Shown in pieces: positions 13,761 through 25,145 of a DNA stretch of 64,000 nucleotides. Numbering within the stretch: position 1 is the first letter of the stretch; each line of letters starts with the position of its first letter. A program made the position numbers and the translations under genes. This stretch comes from Aspidiotus rigidus (taxonomy: Eukaryota > Arthropoda > Insecta > Hemiptera > Diaspididae), in the NCBI GenBank assembly GCA_035079385.1, contig JAVHKY010000049.1, positions 496,001 to 560,000 on the forward strand, given 5' to 3'. The notes beneath the pieces are model-generated. The model searched no databases and was not told the DNA's origin. It saw nothing but the letters and a program-made list of their open reading frames with translations.

Positions 13761-14594
13761 TTTACAACTATTTTACTCAATCTAACATACTCCACCTCAG
13801 CGGTGGACGTGTTTACATAAGAATTGACCAAATCGATAAACGAAATACTAAAAATATATTTTTGGTGTATCAACATTCCCATTTCATCTCATGGAGAGGT
13901 GCGTATTTTTCACCTCGAATATTGACCATTGATTTCTCGCGGTCTATTGCGGTAGCAGTCATAGTTCACCCCGCTATTTATGGAAAAATCACAGAACTTC
14001 ATTGAATATTGATTTTTTTGGGAATGTTTCCCCTTCACCGAGGACTATGGTACTCATGTATGTTGTAGTAGAGGGTATGGCGCTTCAAATCAATGATTTT
14101 ATCCAGGTGCCTCCCCCCCGTTTTTTGTTTTTATTCGAGTTTGACGTTTTGTTATAGCTAGAAACTAGGGAAAATATGAATGGTTTTTTGGAAAAAAATA
14201 CCATTTATGAACGTTCACATATACTAAAATGTCCTCAAGTTTCATCGCTGTGCGACCATTATTGGCTGAGATACAGCCATTTGGATTTTAGGCCTAAAAC
14301 TGGCTCTGCAGCCTATGTGGGTGAGCGGACGGGTCCAATTTTTTGGATTTCGAGTTTTCTCATTGGGGACAACATTTTGACGGACATTTGAAACATTTTC
14401 CGACCAAGGCCATTTTCCCCCCCTTACCCGGCTGGAGCCTTTCTGGCCAGGCAAATATGCTTAGAACACTTTTTCATTGGCTCTGGTAAATTTATGCGGC
14501 TCTCAAATAGTACCGACCACGGAGATAGCTCTGAAGTAAACTTACATTGGTCAATTTTAAATAATACTAGACTACGTTCTCAATAGTCATTTTG

Positions 14595-14975
14595 GAGCAC
14601 GGCTCGATTTCGGTGGACCTACTTGGGGACAATACAAAGAAAAAGAAGACCAAGTGCAACAGAGAGCTGAAGTCAATTCCCTTTCCCTTCAGAATAGGGC
14701 AAACGATCTTGTGGACTAGAGGATATGGGTAACGTTTGTCTATTGAGAAATCTTGAACACTTTTCTGTTGTTGGCTTCGGTTGAGATGTACAACTTTCCG
14801 ATAATCAATCTCCTAGACCACTCTCTTTCATTGACCGCCTCTGATTAGCTCTTGCCGTCCAACTGGAGATGTTGGGTAATACTTCCAATATTCCCAAGAG
14901 AAGTTTAAGGAAGTGAAACTATAGATCTTACAATGGTACGTGTCAGCGAATTTCGGAAAATGTCGACTTTCTCTG
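14595..14975 (+). repeat. ~380-bp direct repeat, copy 1
   Basis: It begins GAGCACGGCTC and contains TTGGCTTCGGTTGAGAT, CTCTCTTTCATTGACC and CTCTTGCCGTC in the same order as 16275-16655. There is no coding capacity. It could be the LTR of a degenerate element (with 16275-16655) or simply two copies of a dispersed repeat. Confidence 0.65.
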
Positions 14976-15599
14976 GGCGCACCATCCCACTATTAGAAGT
15001 TCCCCCTGCCCTCTTTAATGGACTTAGAATCCTTGAGCCTTCGACCTCATCCAGAAATCTGTGAAGCCGAGAATCCTATAGTCCTAACGTATAGTACGAG
15101 ATTGGGCAATACTCGCTGTAAACTAGGCTTACATAGGCCTAAACTAGCCTCATTTGAATTACATGTACTAGCTAAAGTAGACTTGGCATATGCCTATGCT
15201 ACGTTATCCTAATACTAACCCATACTACACTTTGATTAGACCTAGAATACAGTACACTAGCCCTACACCACGCTATACCGGTGTTAGGCCGAATTCGAGT
15301 TCCCCAGTCCTGGCCGGTTTGCCAATAAAGGCGGAGCATACGCGGCTATGAGGAATTTCTCTGAAGCTTGCAGTTGAAGGTGATGATGAGTGATGATGAC
15401 TGTACAACATATTTTCTTTTCACCCTTCTTTCTCGTAAAATTCATATGGAAATCCACCTAGAAAAGTAGTAGACTCAGCTTCAACTTTTGAACATTCATT
15501 TTTGAAAATTTATTGATCAATTAAGTAGTCAGGAACTTTTAAAAATCATTCCTGAAATATTTAGGTGGATTTATTACACATCATCACCTCCGAGTATAG

Positions 15600-16040
15600 T
15601 GTGGAAACACCAGCTTTTAACTAGGCCTATACTAGGCTTAGCAAACGATATACTAGATGATGCTAGGCTCGTCCGTTGATGATGTCACAAACTAATGACG
15701 TCCCAAGTAGATTCGACAGATGATGACGACGCACTAGACTACACTAGGCTTAGCATACAATATACTAGATTATGCTAGGCTCCATCCTTTGTTGGCTTCA
15801 CGAACAGATTTAACGAATGATGATGACGTTACAAGGAGATTCAAACTGGTGAGATAGGGCTTTGTCCTCTGACGACGTCAGAAGCAGATTTGACGGATGA
15901 TGATCACGCACTATTCTACATTAGGCTTAGCATATAATATACCTACTAGATTAGGGTAGGCTCTGTCCCCTGAAGACGTCACAAGCAGATTGTACGGGTG
16001 ATGATGACGTCATGAGAAGGTTCAAACTGGTTGTTGTCTT
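15600..16040 (+). repeat. degenerate tandem repeat with ATGATGACG and TAGGCTTAGCA motifs
   Basis: A roughly 110-130 bp unit is repeated about four times. Each carries TAGGCTTAGCA, then TACTAGAT, then a GACGTC(A) site, then GATGATGACG. A perfect TGACGTCA lies at 16005-16012. Related text occurs at 7.5-7.8 kb and 63.77-63.83 kb. Confidence 0.6.
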
Positions 16041-16274
16041 AACTGTGCTATTTATCCACTATCTAAAATTCACAAGTTAGGTTCCTCTTTCCAATGTCTT
16101 GACCGGCGCCCCAACAGTCTATTGGAAATCTGTAAATCCAAGTTCGAGTTGATCCGCCCCCCAGAGTCATTGAAAATGATCTTTATTTTATTTGACTTGG
16201 CCAGAACGTTTGATTTTTTAAATGACGCTTGTCTGAAGAAATGGAGAGACTACCCCCTCGATAAGATCATCGCA

Positions 16275-16655
16275 GAGCACGGCTCCATCCCGGAGCCGAG
16301 ACCTACTCGATGACAAAACAAAGAGAGAGAAGATTGAGTCAACAGAGGGCTCAAGTCAATTTCCTTTCCCTTCAAGGTAGGGCGAATGATTGTGTGAAGG
16401 ATACACGTCATCTATCGAAAAATCCTAAACATTGACATTGTCCTGTCATTGGCTTCGGTTGAGATATACAACTCTCCATAAGACAGTCTCACACGTCGCT
16501 CTCTTTCATTGACCACCTCTGATTGGCTCTTGCCGTCTTACTGGAGATCTTCGATAATACCTCCAATATTTTTAAGAGAAAGTTTGAGAAAATGAAACTA
16601 TTTGTATGATGGTGCGTGTGCGCGAATTTTGAAAAACGTCTATTTTTTCAGAGTT
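16275..16655 (+). repeat. ~380-bp direct repeat, copy 2
   Basis: Partner of 14595-14975, same orientation, clearly diverged. The 1.3 kb between the copies holds the tandem repeat and no open frame with a recognisable domain. Confidence 0.65.
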
Positions 16656-19320
16656 TCTCTCAACTCTTCCAAAACTCAAGATTATCGGTCTTCCAAAGTC
16701 AACATTCCTTTCTATCGAGATGAAAAGTGGCCTCTTCCGAGCAGCAGAATCTACGCGAGCGAGCAGATAGTGAGAAAGTAACGCTACTTCCTCGTTGTTC
16801 GACAAAGTCGTCGTCTTATTTTCGACAATCGGCGCCGAAAATCATTTCTTGTGCTCGTTCCCATACAGAATATCATTGCCAACCTGGCTTACACATGTGT
16901 CTGAAAATCATTGTTCGAAATACAGCAGCCTATTTATGTCAGTTTATTCTAACTTACTTCCTTTTTCGCTTTCTTTTACACGCATTTTTAAGGTATTTAC
17001 GAACACGATGTACGGACGTAGACCAATACATATTCAACTTTTATACCACGGAGTATCGTGACCCGCATTCTGATTCTCGACGTCGACTTTAAATGCGCGA
17101 CAGTGCAGCGTAGGCTACATCAATTTTATACCGTATTTGTTCCAACACGCGTTTTTAACAAGAATTAACGATGCGAACGTGGATGTGTAATTAATACGCC
17201 CGTGTTCACCTAATGAAGTAGAAGTTGCGGTATTACTAATGAGGAATTGTGCCGATTCGTCGTTTCCACAATTCAACTCGAAAAATCTTCCAGGGTTTCA
17301 TCATCGCATCGTCGGAAGCAAGTTACAAGGTGTCGCGGTTGAATTGACCCACATCATTGGGTCACCCACTCAACGCTTTGACTCAAAAAACTTCGAAAAA
17401 TCAACATTGTTCGACACTCGAGACCATTCTTCGGGTAGAAGATGTTTTTGAGAAAATTAACGGTATTACGGTCAGAACACCCGCGCTTACCACTCCCCCT
17501 GTTTTCTTGAAGACCTCGATCAATTGCTGGTATTGTGCTAGTACCTTGTGTTTGTATACAACGACCATTACCACCTGAAACCGGTAGCTTATCGATATAC
17601 ACCGCGAACAATTGTACTACGTGTGTATGACTCCTGACGTCAAATATTTTCCTATTCAATTCGTAGTAAAACACTTGACGTTGTATGTAACTTTCTTGGA
17701 GAAGGAGGGGAAAAAACAAAAAAACTGAAAACAAAATAGCGTCTAAATGCTTCACATGGGTATCGTAACGTACTCAATCTTTCTTACACCTACCTGCGAT
17801 TCAAGTTGTTTAGACAGCTCTAGCAATGACTACACTCTCTCCGGTCACCGCATATATTCGCTGGAAACTCGTTATTGTTGCAACTATGCCACCATTCGTA
17901 TATATGAATTAAAGAAGAAACAACCTAATAATATGCTGTACGTGTACGTAATAATATTTTCCTCTTCGAACAACACAGATCCCAGTTCCTTCACAATCAA
18001 AACACTGCGACACGAGTTACGATGCAGTGCCGACGCTATTCAAAAAGAAGTATAATGCAAAAAAGAAGATGGAAAGTTAATGATACGATGAATAGTATCA
18101 AGTCCACATTGTATTCGTGATAATGAGACCAAATTAAGATTTGAGAATAGTTCTACCAAAGCCCTAACGCAACGAAGTTTAATTTTTTCCCAAAATTAAA
18201 TCAATTTCTCGTTCTGTGTATCACTCCGATTGTAAGCAGTTGCAATGAGAAAAAAAGCAGAGCAATTCGACTCGACAACTCGTGGGGCAGTCTTATTCTC
18301 TGGAGGAGGGGAATAGAGCAGCAACGCAGTTTTATACAAAATGCGGATGATACGAAGTGGCAGAAAGGAAACTCGACTACGATATCCCCCTTCAATGAGG
18401 TCAAGGATAGAATAAATCGAAGAAATTTTCGAGAATCGTAGGTGAAAGATGGGATAGGTCAAAATCAAGAAATAGGGTCAACAACCAAAACGAAAAATTG
18501 CGTAACAGAGAGTTGAAAATTCCGGCAGGCATTCCACAACGTAAAGACGCGTCAAGTATTTTTGCTTATACTCTGTAGGGGATTTGTTACGTGTCCTATA
18601 ATCAGTACCATTTTGGAAAGAGCGTGAAATTGTGCATACGAATTTGTCACGAACGGAGAAATGAATTTTTGGCCCTTCACTCTATTTCCTTATTCCACCT
18701 CACATATGAGAAGTTTGAGCGACAAAGAGGGAGATCTAACGAATTCAACAACTTTTAACTTGTGAGAGCTACAAAGCCTTGCTTAGAACGAACATTCAGT
18801 TATTCTTTAAAACTTTGTACACGTATTTGCTATAACACCCATCAGAGATGCACCGTGAACATGTGGAAAACAGGATCTACGCCATCTTCCCTTATTGGCA
18901 AATTGACGTATATCATTCCATTGCATTGCTGGAGAATGGAACAAATGCCGTCAGTAAAAATTTAGAATAATCAATGAAACTATGTACGTGAAAATCTACG
19001 TGAGTTGTACAGTAATTTTATTCTAATTCAACTTCTTTGAAAGCAAGATATTGCCATCCGAATCATTGTTTTAGATGTATGTCAATTTCACTTTGAATTA
19101 CATGCGTAATAACCGAGCAAGTAAGCGCAGCCACGCTTGGGTGCTAACTAACACGACAGAAATTATGAGATTGTGATGTCCGGTCGGGTTATGCGCGTCT
19201 GTAATTTGTTCTTTATCTACTCGATAGAGTGCAACTTGAAACACACCCTCTCATTGATATTTACACTCAGCTCATACACATATTGGCATTACGAGGGAGG
19301 TTGTTGGTAAATGAAAAACC
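16656..19320. other. no gene recognised
   Basis: Open frames here (for example 16727-17092) are hydrophobic or low in complexity, with no motif and no partner exons. I see no RNA gene. Confidence 0.5.
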
Positions 19321-19324
19321 CGAG

Positions 19325-19420
19325 TGAAAAATTTGACCAACTCGTCTAAATCCCAAACCGGAGACCTTTCACTTGCCGGGCGACTGCTCTAATCGCTAAG
19401 CTACCATTTTCCCACTTATT
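19325..19420 (-). repeat. tRNA-derived SINE-like sequence (degenerate)
   Basis: Read on the minus strand it gives TAGCTTAGCGATTAGAGCA (an A-box-like tRNA D-arm), then CGCCCGGCAAG, then a degraded B-box, GGTTTGGGATT. The spacing is that of a tRNA 5' half followed by the T-arm. The B-box departs from consensus and I cannot fold a complete tRNA, so a tRNA-derived SINE head or tRNA pseudogene fits better than a working tRNA. Confidence 0.5.
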
Positions 19421-19547
19421 TAGTTTTATGTCTATCAATCACTTGGACCTAGAAATCCAGACCCTGACCTAAGCCACTCGGAACCTTTGAACTTTAACCC
19501 CCCTCCCTTTAGAATTAATTCGGTTCTCCAAATTATGACCAAAGACA

Positions 19548-20762
19548 TCAAACGACGACATACTCAAAAGAGTAAAACAGACGGAGTAATTTAATTAAAG
19601 CCACAGAAATACAAAATACACCAGAGCGCTTTTGATTAAAGAACCATTGTCAACGGGTGACATGAAAGCAACTGAACCAACACCGGCCGGCAACAAACAC
19701 TGCCGAGGAAATCATGACTGAACTAGCGAGTCATCACAATGTGAATCATACTCATAAACTAGTTCAATCAACCCCTCATCAGGTATGTACCTGTTGAGCA
19801 CATTTAGGTTGTCGTTATTCAGATGGCGAATAATTTCAATATGTTCTAACGCGGTACGCTTGAAAACCGAGGACTCTCTATGGAGGAGGGACTCGGATCC
19901 CTCTTTGAAACTATGGCCAGTGGTGATAAGATGGTTCGCAAATGCCGAATCACCCAATTTCTTCTTTTCCTACGCCTTCCTATGCTCATCTATTCTAATT
20001 TTGAGCTGACGTCCAGTCTCACCTATGTAGATTCCATTACAGTCATTACACTCCATTTTGTAAACCCCACTTCTTTCGACCAGTGGGATGGGGTCCTTCA
20101 GCTTAACGAACAGACTTTTTACAGTGTCAAGATTGTAATACACTGGGCGGAACCCAAATGGGCGGAGGACACGACCCAACTGGGGAGAGAATTTTCTAAA
20201 AAAGGGAGCCTGATCCAACGTTTTCTACTGTCAGACGCCGGATTGCGGGGGAGGGAGGTAGTGGAATCAAGGCTTTTCCGAGTCAATTTTCTATGGACCA
20301 TCAAGTCAATATCTAAGCTGACCTCATTCACTCTGGCCAAGTGCTTTATAATCAAAAGCTCCTGTTGAAAAGCGAAGTGACCCAATGGAATACTAGTCAA
20401 CCGGTGGATATATTAAAACCGGCAATTTTGTGGGCAACAGGGCGGAAAGATCTACCGTGGACAGTAATATCGGTCGAAGTATCTTTTCTATATATGGTGA
20501 TTTCATGGGCACCTTCTCTATTAGAGATAGTAAGGTCCAAAAAATTTATAGATAAACCGCCTACTTCCAACGTGAATTTGATGGAAGGATACAAACTGTT
20601 GAGATACCTAAGAAACTCCAAAAGGAGATCTCGCACAAGACATCATCAACATACCTGTGCCAATAATGTATATGACTCAAAAGCCCCTGACCCGAGCAAA
20701 AAAGATCGAGCTCAAATTTAGACATGAAAACCTCCGAAATGAGGGAACCCAGAGGAGAGCCA
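19548..20762 (-). mobile_element. Penelope-like element copy, left arm of an inverted pair
   Basis: The minus strand encodes the C-terminal half of a Penelope-like element. 20397-20636 is the end of the reverse transcriptase (SINFLDLTISNREG). 19712-20218 is the GIY-YIG endonuclease, with CNDCNGIYIGETGRQL and a downstream H...FKEGSESLLHRES stretch. It is nearly identical to 21798-23038 in opposite orientation. A short deletion near 20632 removes the palm YVDD segment found in the other copies, so this copy cannot make a working enzyme. The 3' boundary at 19548 equals that of the right arm at 23038. Confidence 0.88.
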
Positions 20763-21462
20763 TGACCTCCATTGTTTCCAATCGTCTGTCACAAATTACT
20801 TTTTTCTTTCTCCGTAGTAGAAATTTTGGGAAGCCCTATACGATATCTATCAAAATATTGCAAATAGAAAACGGGTTTATCCGCAGACCTTTTCAAGATA
20901 TTTTTAGGGCCACTAAGAAAATATTATTCTACTCATCCCTTCATAGAATTTAGGCAGAGAAACACAATCCAATCATTTGAATTTCCTTCGTCGTACTTAA
21001 TTACGATTTTAGGATAGTTTTCCGGGACCATTTAAGCGAATTCCAGGTTTTCTTACTCACTTTGTGAAATGCGGGGCTTTTCCAGGATCGGTAGACACCC
21101 AGCTTTATAAAACTATTGTAATTTTTCTTGGTATCTAGGATGTAACATCCATACATCGAAATTAGTCTGAACACGAAGAATCTCAGGCTAGAATGCTCTT
21201 CTGGGCCAAACTTGTGTCAAGCCTAAGAAGTTCCTGATTTTTCAAAGTTCATACTGCGAACTTTCACTGAGTCCTCGCAATAGAGGATCGGGGCTCAAAA
21301 TTGTTCAGAACTCTAAATTAGTTCGTCATTAATGACGTCACAAAGGTCGGATGCGGTTGTTGTCTGAGGGTGTAATCTTCATAGCTTGAAATTAATTTGA
21401 AAATATGGAGTCAAGTCCTAGAATGCTCCTCTGCCGGGCCTATCTTGTGTCGAGTCCAACGT
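20763..21462. other. spacer between the inverted Penelope-like copies
   Basis: Not part of the palindrome. It holds two related stretches (around 21185 and 21410, sharing AGAATGCTC..CTG and CTTGTGTC) and a TGACGTCA at 21333-21340. No gene. Confidence 0.5.
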
Positions 21463-23038
21463 ACTTCTTGGCAAAATTTTTGGACCGTTGGTTTAAATTT
21501 AGAGTAGATTTTGAATCATCCTACTCTGTGAAGAATTCGGTCTCTCTGGCTGATAAGCTTAAAGATGACATTCTTCCGCCTGATTCTACCCTATGCTCTT
21601 TTGACGTAGTCGGCTTATTTCCGAGTATCCCTAGGGCTATTGCCATGCAGCATACGGGAGACCTCTTCGTCCAATCTAATATCTGTCACGAGGAACTGGC
21701 AGAATTTTTCAATTTACTCAATATTTGTTCGTCTCCCAATTTTTGCAAATTTAAAGGGAAAATTTTTTCGAATTTCCAGAGGAGGTAGGTATCCCCATTG
21801 GCTCTCCTCTGCGTTCTCTCATTTCGGAGGTTTTCATATCTAAATTTGAGTTCGATCTTTTTTCCTCTGGTCAGGGGCATTTGAGTCATATACATTATTG
21901 GCACAGGTATGTTGATGATGTCTTGTGCATGTGGACTGGTCACCGAGATCTCCTTTTGGAGTTTCTTAGGTATCTCAACAGTTTGTATCCTTCCATCAAA
22001 TTCACGTTGGAAGTAGGCGGCTTATCTATAAATTTTTTAGATCTTACTATCTCTAATAGAGAAGGTGCCCATGAAATCACCATACATAGAAAAGATACTT
22101 CGACCGATATTACTGTCCACGGTAGATCTTTCTGCCCTGTTGCCCACAAAATTGCCGGTTTTAATAGTTATATCCACCGGTTGACTAGTATTCCATTGGG
22201 TCACCTCGCTTTTCAACAGGAGCTTTTCACTACAAAGCACTTGGCCAGAGTGAATGAGGTCAGCTTAGATATTGACTTGATGGTCCATAGAAAATTGACT
22301 CGGAAAAGCCTTGATTCCACTACCTCCCTCCCCCGCAATCCGGCGTTTGACAGTAGAAAACGTTGGATCAGGTTCCCCTTTTTATGAAAATTCTCTTCCC
22401 AGTTAGGTCGTGTCCTCCGCCCATTTGGGTTTCGCCCAGTGTATTACAATCTTAACACTGTAAAAAGTCTGTTCGTTAAGCTGAAGGACCCCATCCCACT
22501 GGTCGAAAGAAGTCGGGTTTATAAAATGGAGTGTAATGACTGTAATGGAATCTACATAGGTGAGACTGGACGTCAGCTCAAAATTAGAATAGACGAGCAT
22601 AGGAAGGCGTGGGAAAAGAAGAAATTGGGTGATTCGGCATTTGCGAACCATCTTATCACCACTGGCCATAGTTTCAAAGAGAGATCCGAGTCCCTCCTCC
22701 ATAGAGAGTCCTCGGTTTTCAAGCGTACCGCGTTAGAACATATTGAAATTATTCGCCATCTGAATAACGACAACCTAAATGTGCTCAACAGGTTGGTACA
22801 TACCTGATGAGGGGTTGATTGAACTAGTTTATGAGTATAATTCACATTGTGATGACTCGCTAGTTCAGTCATGATTTCCTCGGCAGTGTTTGTTGCCGGC
22901 CGGTGTTGGTTCAGTTGCTTTCATGTCACCCGTTGACAATGGTTCTTTAATCGAAAGCGCTCCGGTGTATTTTGTATTTCCGGGGCTTTAATTAAATTAC
23001 TCCGTCTGTTTTTCTCCTTTGAGTATGTCGTCGTTTGA
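21463..23038 (+). mobile_element. Penelope-like element copy, right arm, RT plus GIY-YIG
   Basis: This is the most complete copy. It starts inside the reverse transcriptase (FLAKFLDRWF at 21475), then FDVVGLFPSIP (palm A-like), VPIGSPL, YWHRYVDDVL (catalytic palm, about 21897), SINFLDLTI, and ends in the GIY-YIG nuclease (22439-22807) with CNDCNGIYIGETGRQLKIR and EHRKAW. Penelope-like elements pair a telomerase-like RT with this nuclease. The N-terminal part is missing. There is a frameshift near 21780 and a stop near 22386, so it is dead. Homology to the left arm spans 21798-23038. Confidence 0.9.
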
Positions 23039-23499
23039 GCTCCATTCCAGCTTCACACTCAGAAGTTTGACATTTTTTCACCGCAGAGAACCTTAGGATA
23101 GTGCAAAAAGATTAGGTAATTGTACATGAGTCTAGAGCAGGGGCGTTCAACCTTTTTGAACAGAAGGCTGCATCAAAGCACAAGTTTGAAGTTCTCGCGG
23201 CTCACAAAAAAATTAGAATGTGAAGTTCATTCCTTACTCTCCATGTTTCCTGCTATTTCGATTTCTTTATTTCTCACTTTTTCATTTCTTGTTATGTGCT
23301 CGCAAGCAAGGTTAAACCTCCTCGCAGGCTGTAAGTTCACTACCCTTGCTCTAAAATTTTAACAAATTTTTCCTCCAGGAGGTGCTTCCTAAGAGGATAT
23401 GTTTCATAGCAGAATTCATCAAGTCCATTTTGGTCGATTAGGAGCTATACGTACCGTTAGAAAAGGGTTGGACGAGTTTTTAACAGAGAGTCTGTTTTA

Positions 23500-23830
23500 T
23501 GGGAGGGCAATTTGAAGAAGAATGACAAGCGTCGGGCGCCGAGAGGCAACACGTGGAACTTGGAACGATTTCTACCTCCGGGTTACATATGATAGGAGGG
23601 GGACATGGAAAAATTTCTTCCTCCGAGCTATTATGATAAAAGGTGGACTTGAAAAACATTTCTACTTCTGAGCTATATATATATGATAGGTAAGGGCACT
23701 TTCGAGTCATATGCGATAAGAGGTTCTATTGCGGCTGTTAGGTTGAAATATTGTATACTGGACCAAGAAGGGGGTGAACAAGCGGAGCGAGTGAGATCTC
23801 GAAAAGCCTTCATTATACTAACCGAATATA
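23500..23830 (+). repeat. dispersed repeat of the GGAAAAATTTCGAC family
   Basis: Three short near-repeats of a GAGCTATATATGATAGG / GACTTGGAAAAATTTC phrase occur here, related to 7.8-8.0 kb and 61.5 kb. No coding content. Confidence 0.5.
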
Positions 23831-23979
23831 CAGCATACTAGACTCGTTTATTTATTTATTTATTAGGTATTTTATACATAAATTTGCACGTTTCCATAGC
23901 ATTACTACCTTCTTCAGGTGCAGACAAATGTGGGAAAGTTGATGAAATTGATCCGACCCTCCAAATTACGGCTATTTAT

Positions 23980-24806
23980 ATTGACGGATACTCACGAGAG
24001 TAAAAGCAAAAAGCATTAAATTACCCACGAGAGTAAAGAAAGTTGCAAAAACCGCAGAAATAAATTCGACAACCTCGAAGCATTTCCAGGTAGAAAATTA
24101 TCTTCAGCGAGAAAAAGTATGCAACTTTCTGACCCAACGATGAAACGATACAACACCGACTTGAGACAAAAAGGAAGAACTAACCATCGAGTTGTAACTC
24201 ATAAACAGGCTTGATCAGACCATCGTCCGGTACATGCCTGTTCAGCACGATGACACCACCAGTATTCTTATGACAAATGATTTCTATTTGTTCCAGGGCC
24301 TTGTGTTTGAAGTACAAATCTTCCTTGTGGAGAAGTACCTGAGAACCCTCCCGGAAGGTATGCCCACTGGTGATTAAGTAGTCAGCGAATGCCGAATCTC
24401 CCTCGCTGCCCTTCTCCCAGGTCTTCTTATGTTCAGCCACCCTGATCTTCAACCGCCGACCAGTCTCACCGATATAAACACCCTTACAATCCTTACACTG
24501 TAACCTATACACTCCACTCTTCTCGTCCTCAGGAATTCAGTCTTTCAGCTTAACAAACCACGCTTTGACTGTAACGGAATTGTAGAACGCAGGCCGAAAA
24601 CCAAAGGGCCCGTCCCAACTTTCCCAAGAAAGGAAGCTTAATGCACCGAAATTTCTCCCGACTCATGGAGCGGGGGAGGGAGGCAGTCGAGTCGAGGTGC
24701 TTCCTAATAACCCTCTTACGAACCATAGAGTCTATGTCCAAATGAATCTCTTTAACTCTGGTCAGATGTTTGCTTTTTGCTGTTACTCTCGTGAGTATCC
24801 GTCAAT
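23980..24806 (-). mobile_element. Penelope-like fragment of a second subfamily, flanked by 36-bp inverted repeats
   Basis: Minus strand 24180-24512 encodes a GIY-YIG nuclease (CKDCKGVYIGETGRRL, AEHKKTWEKG, SAFADYLITSGHTF). Upstream, 24550-24741 is the end of the RT-nuclease linker (MVRKRVIRKHLDSTASLPR). It differs at many residues from the 19-23 kb copies. The fragment sits between two near-identical 36-bp inverted repeats, 23980-24015 and 24771-24806, that contain ACTCACGAGAGTAA. The RT is missing. Confidence 0.82.
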
Positions 24807-24809
24807 GGG

Positions 24810-25145
24810 AAAGTTACCTAGAAAAATTTCTATTCCCGAGCTATACATGATGGAGAAGGAGACTTCGAAAAATTTCGAACTGTATTCGATGGGGGTGGCC
24901 GAGCTCTATCAAATAGAAAGAGGACTTGGAGAAGCTTTGGACGCAAAGTGAACTAGGCTTACTGGGGAAACTCTAGAACTTGACCTGCTGAGGAAAAACC
25001 ATCAAGGTAGTGAGGAACAAAGTTTAAGCTGTATAGAAATGACAAAGCACACTAGTGACTCCCATAAAACAGGTTCCCTATTTGCCTTAGTTAATAAAGT
25101 TACGGAAGGCAATTCCGAGCAGCTCACCACGTGGGCTGCGAATTT
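24810..25145 (+). repeat. dispersed repeat of the GGAAAAATTTCGAC family
   Basis: It shares ordered phrases with 7440-8100, including AAACAGGTTCCCT followed by a GTTAATAAAGTTACGGAA-like run. No coding content. Confidence 0.5.

Larger units (their letters stand above)
10243..14442. mobile_element. foldback element, copy 2 (4.2 kb palindrome)
   Basis: It has the same termini as copy 1: AAAGGCTCTAGCCGGG at 10243, complement ending at 14442. The outer arms are about 10243-10930 and 13740-14442. The left arm continues into about 11 forward repeats (to ~12500). The right arm carries about seven inverted repeats (from ~12740). A ~240 bp non-repeated spacer (about 12510-12740) separates the blocks. 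The copy is longer than copy 1 only because it has more internal repeats, so repeat number is unstable between copies. No transposase or other convincing gene lies inside. No clear target-site duplication flanks it. This is a non-autonomous foldback-type element; its superfamily is open. Confidence 0.82.

Noticed and set aside
16727..17092. 121-codon plus-strand frame with a hydrophobic stretch
   Set aside because: No recognisable domain, overlapped by another frame of similar length, no flanking exon signals. Likely chance.
19325..19420. Functional tRNA gene
   Set aside because: A-box-like and B-box-like stretches exist, but the B-box is off consensus and I could not form an acceptor stem. 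Kept only as a tRNA-derived SINE-like sequence.
19880..20368. 162-codon plus-strand frame
   Set aside because: Antisense shadow of the Penelope-like GIY-YIG/RT region, which reads on the minus strand.
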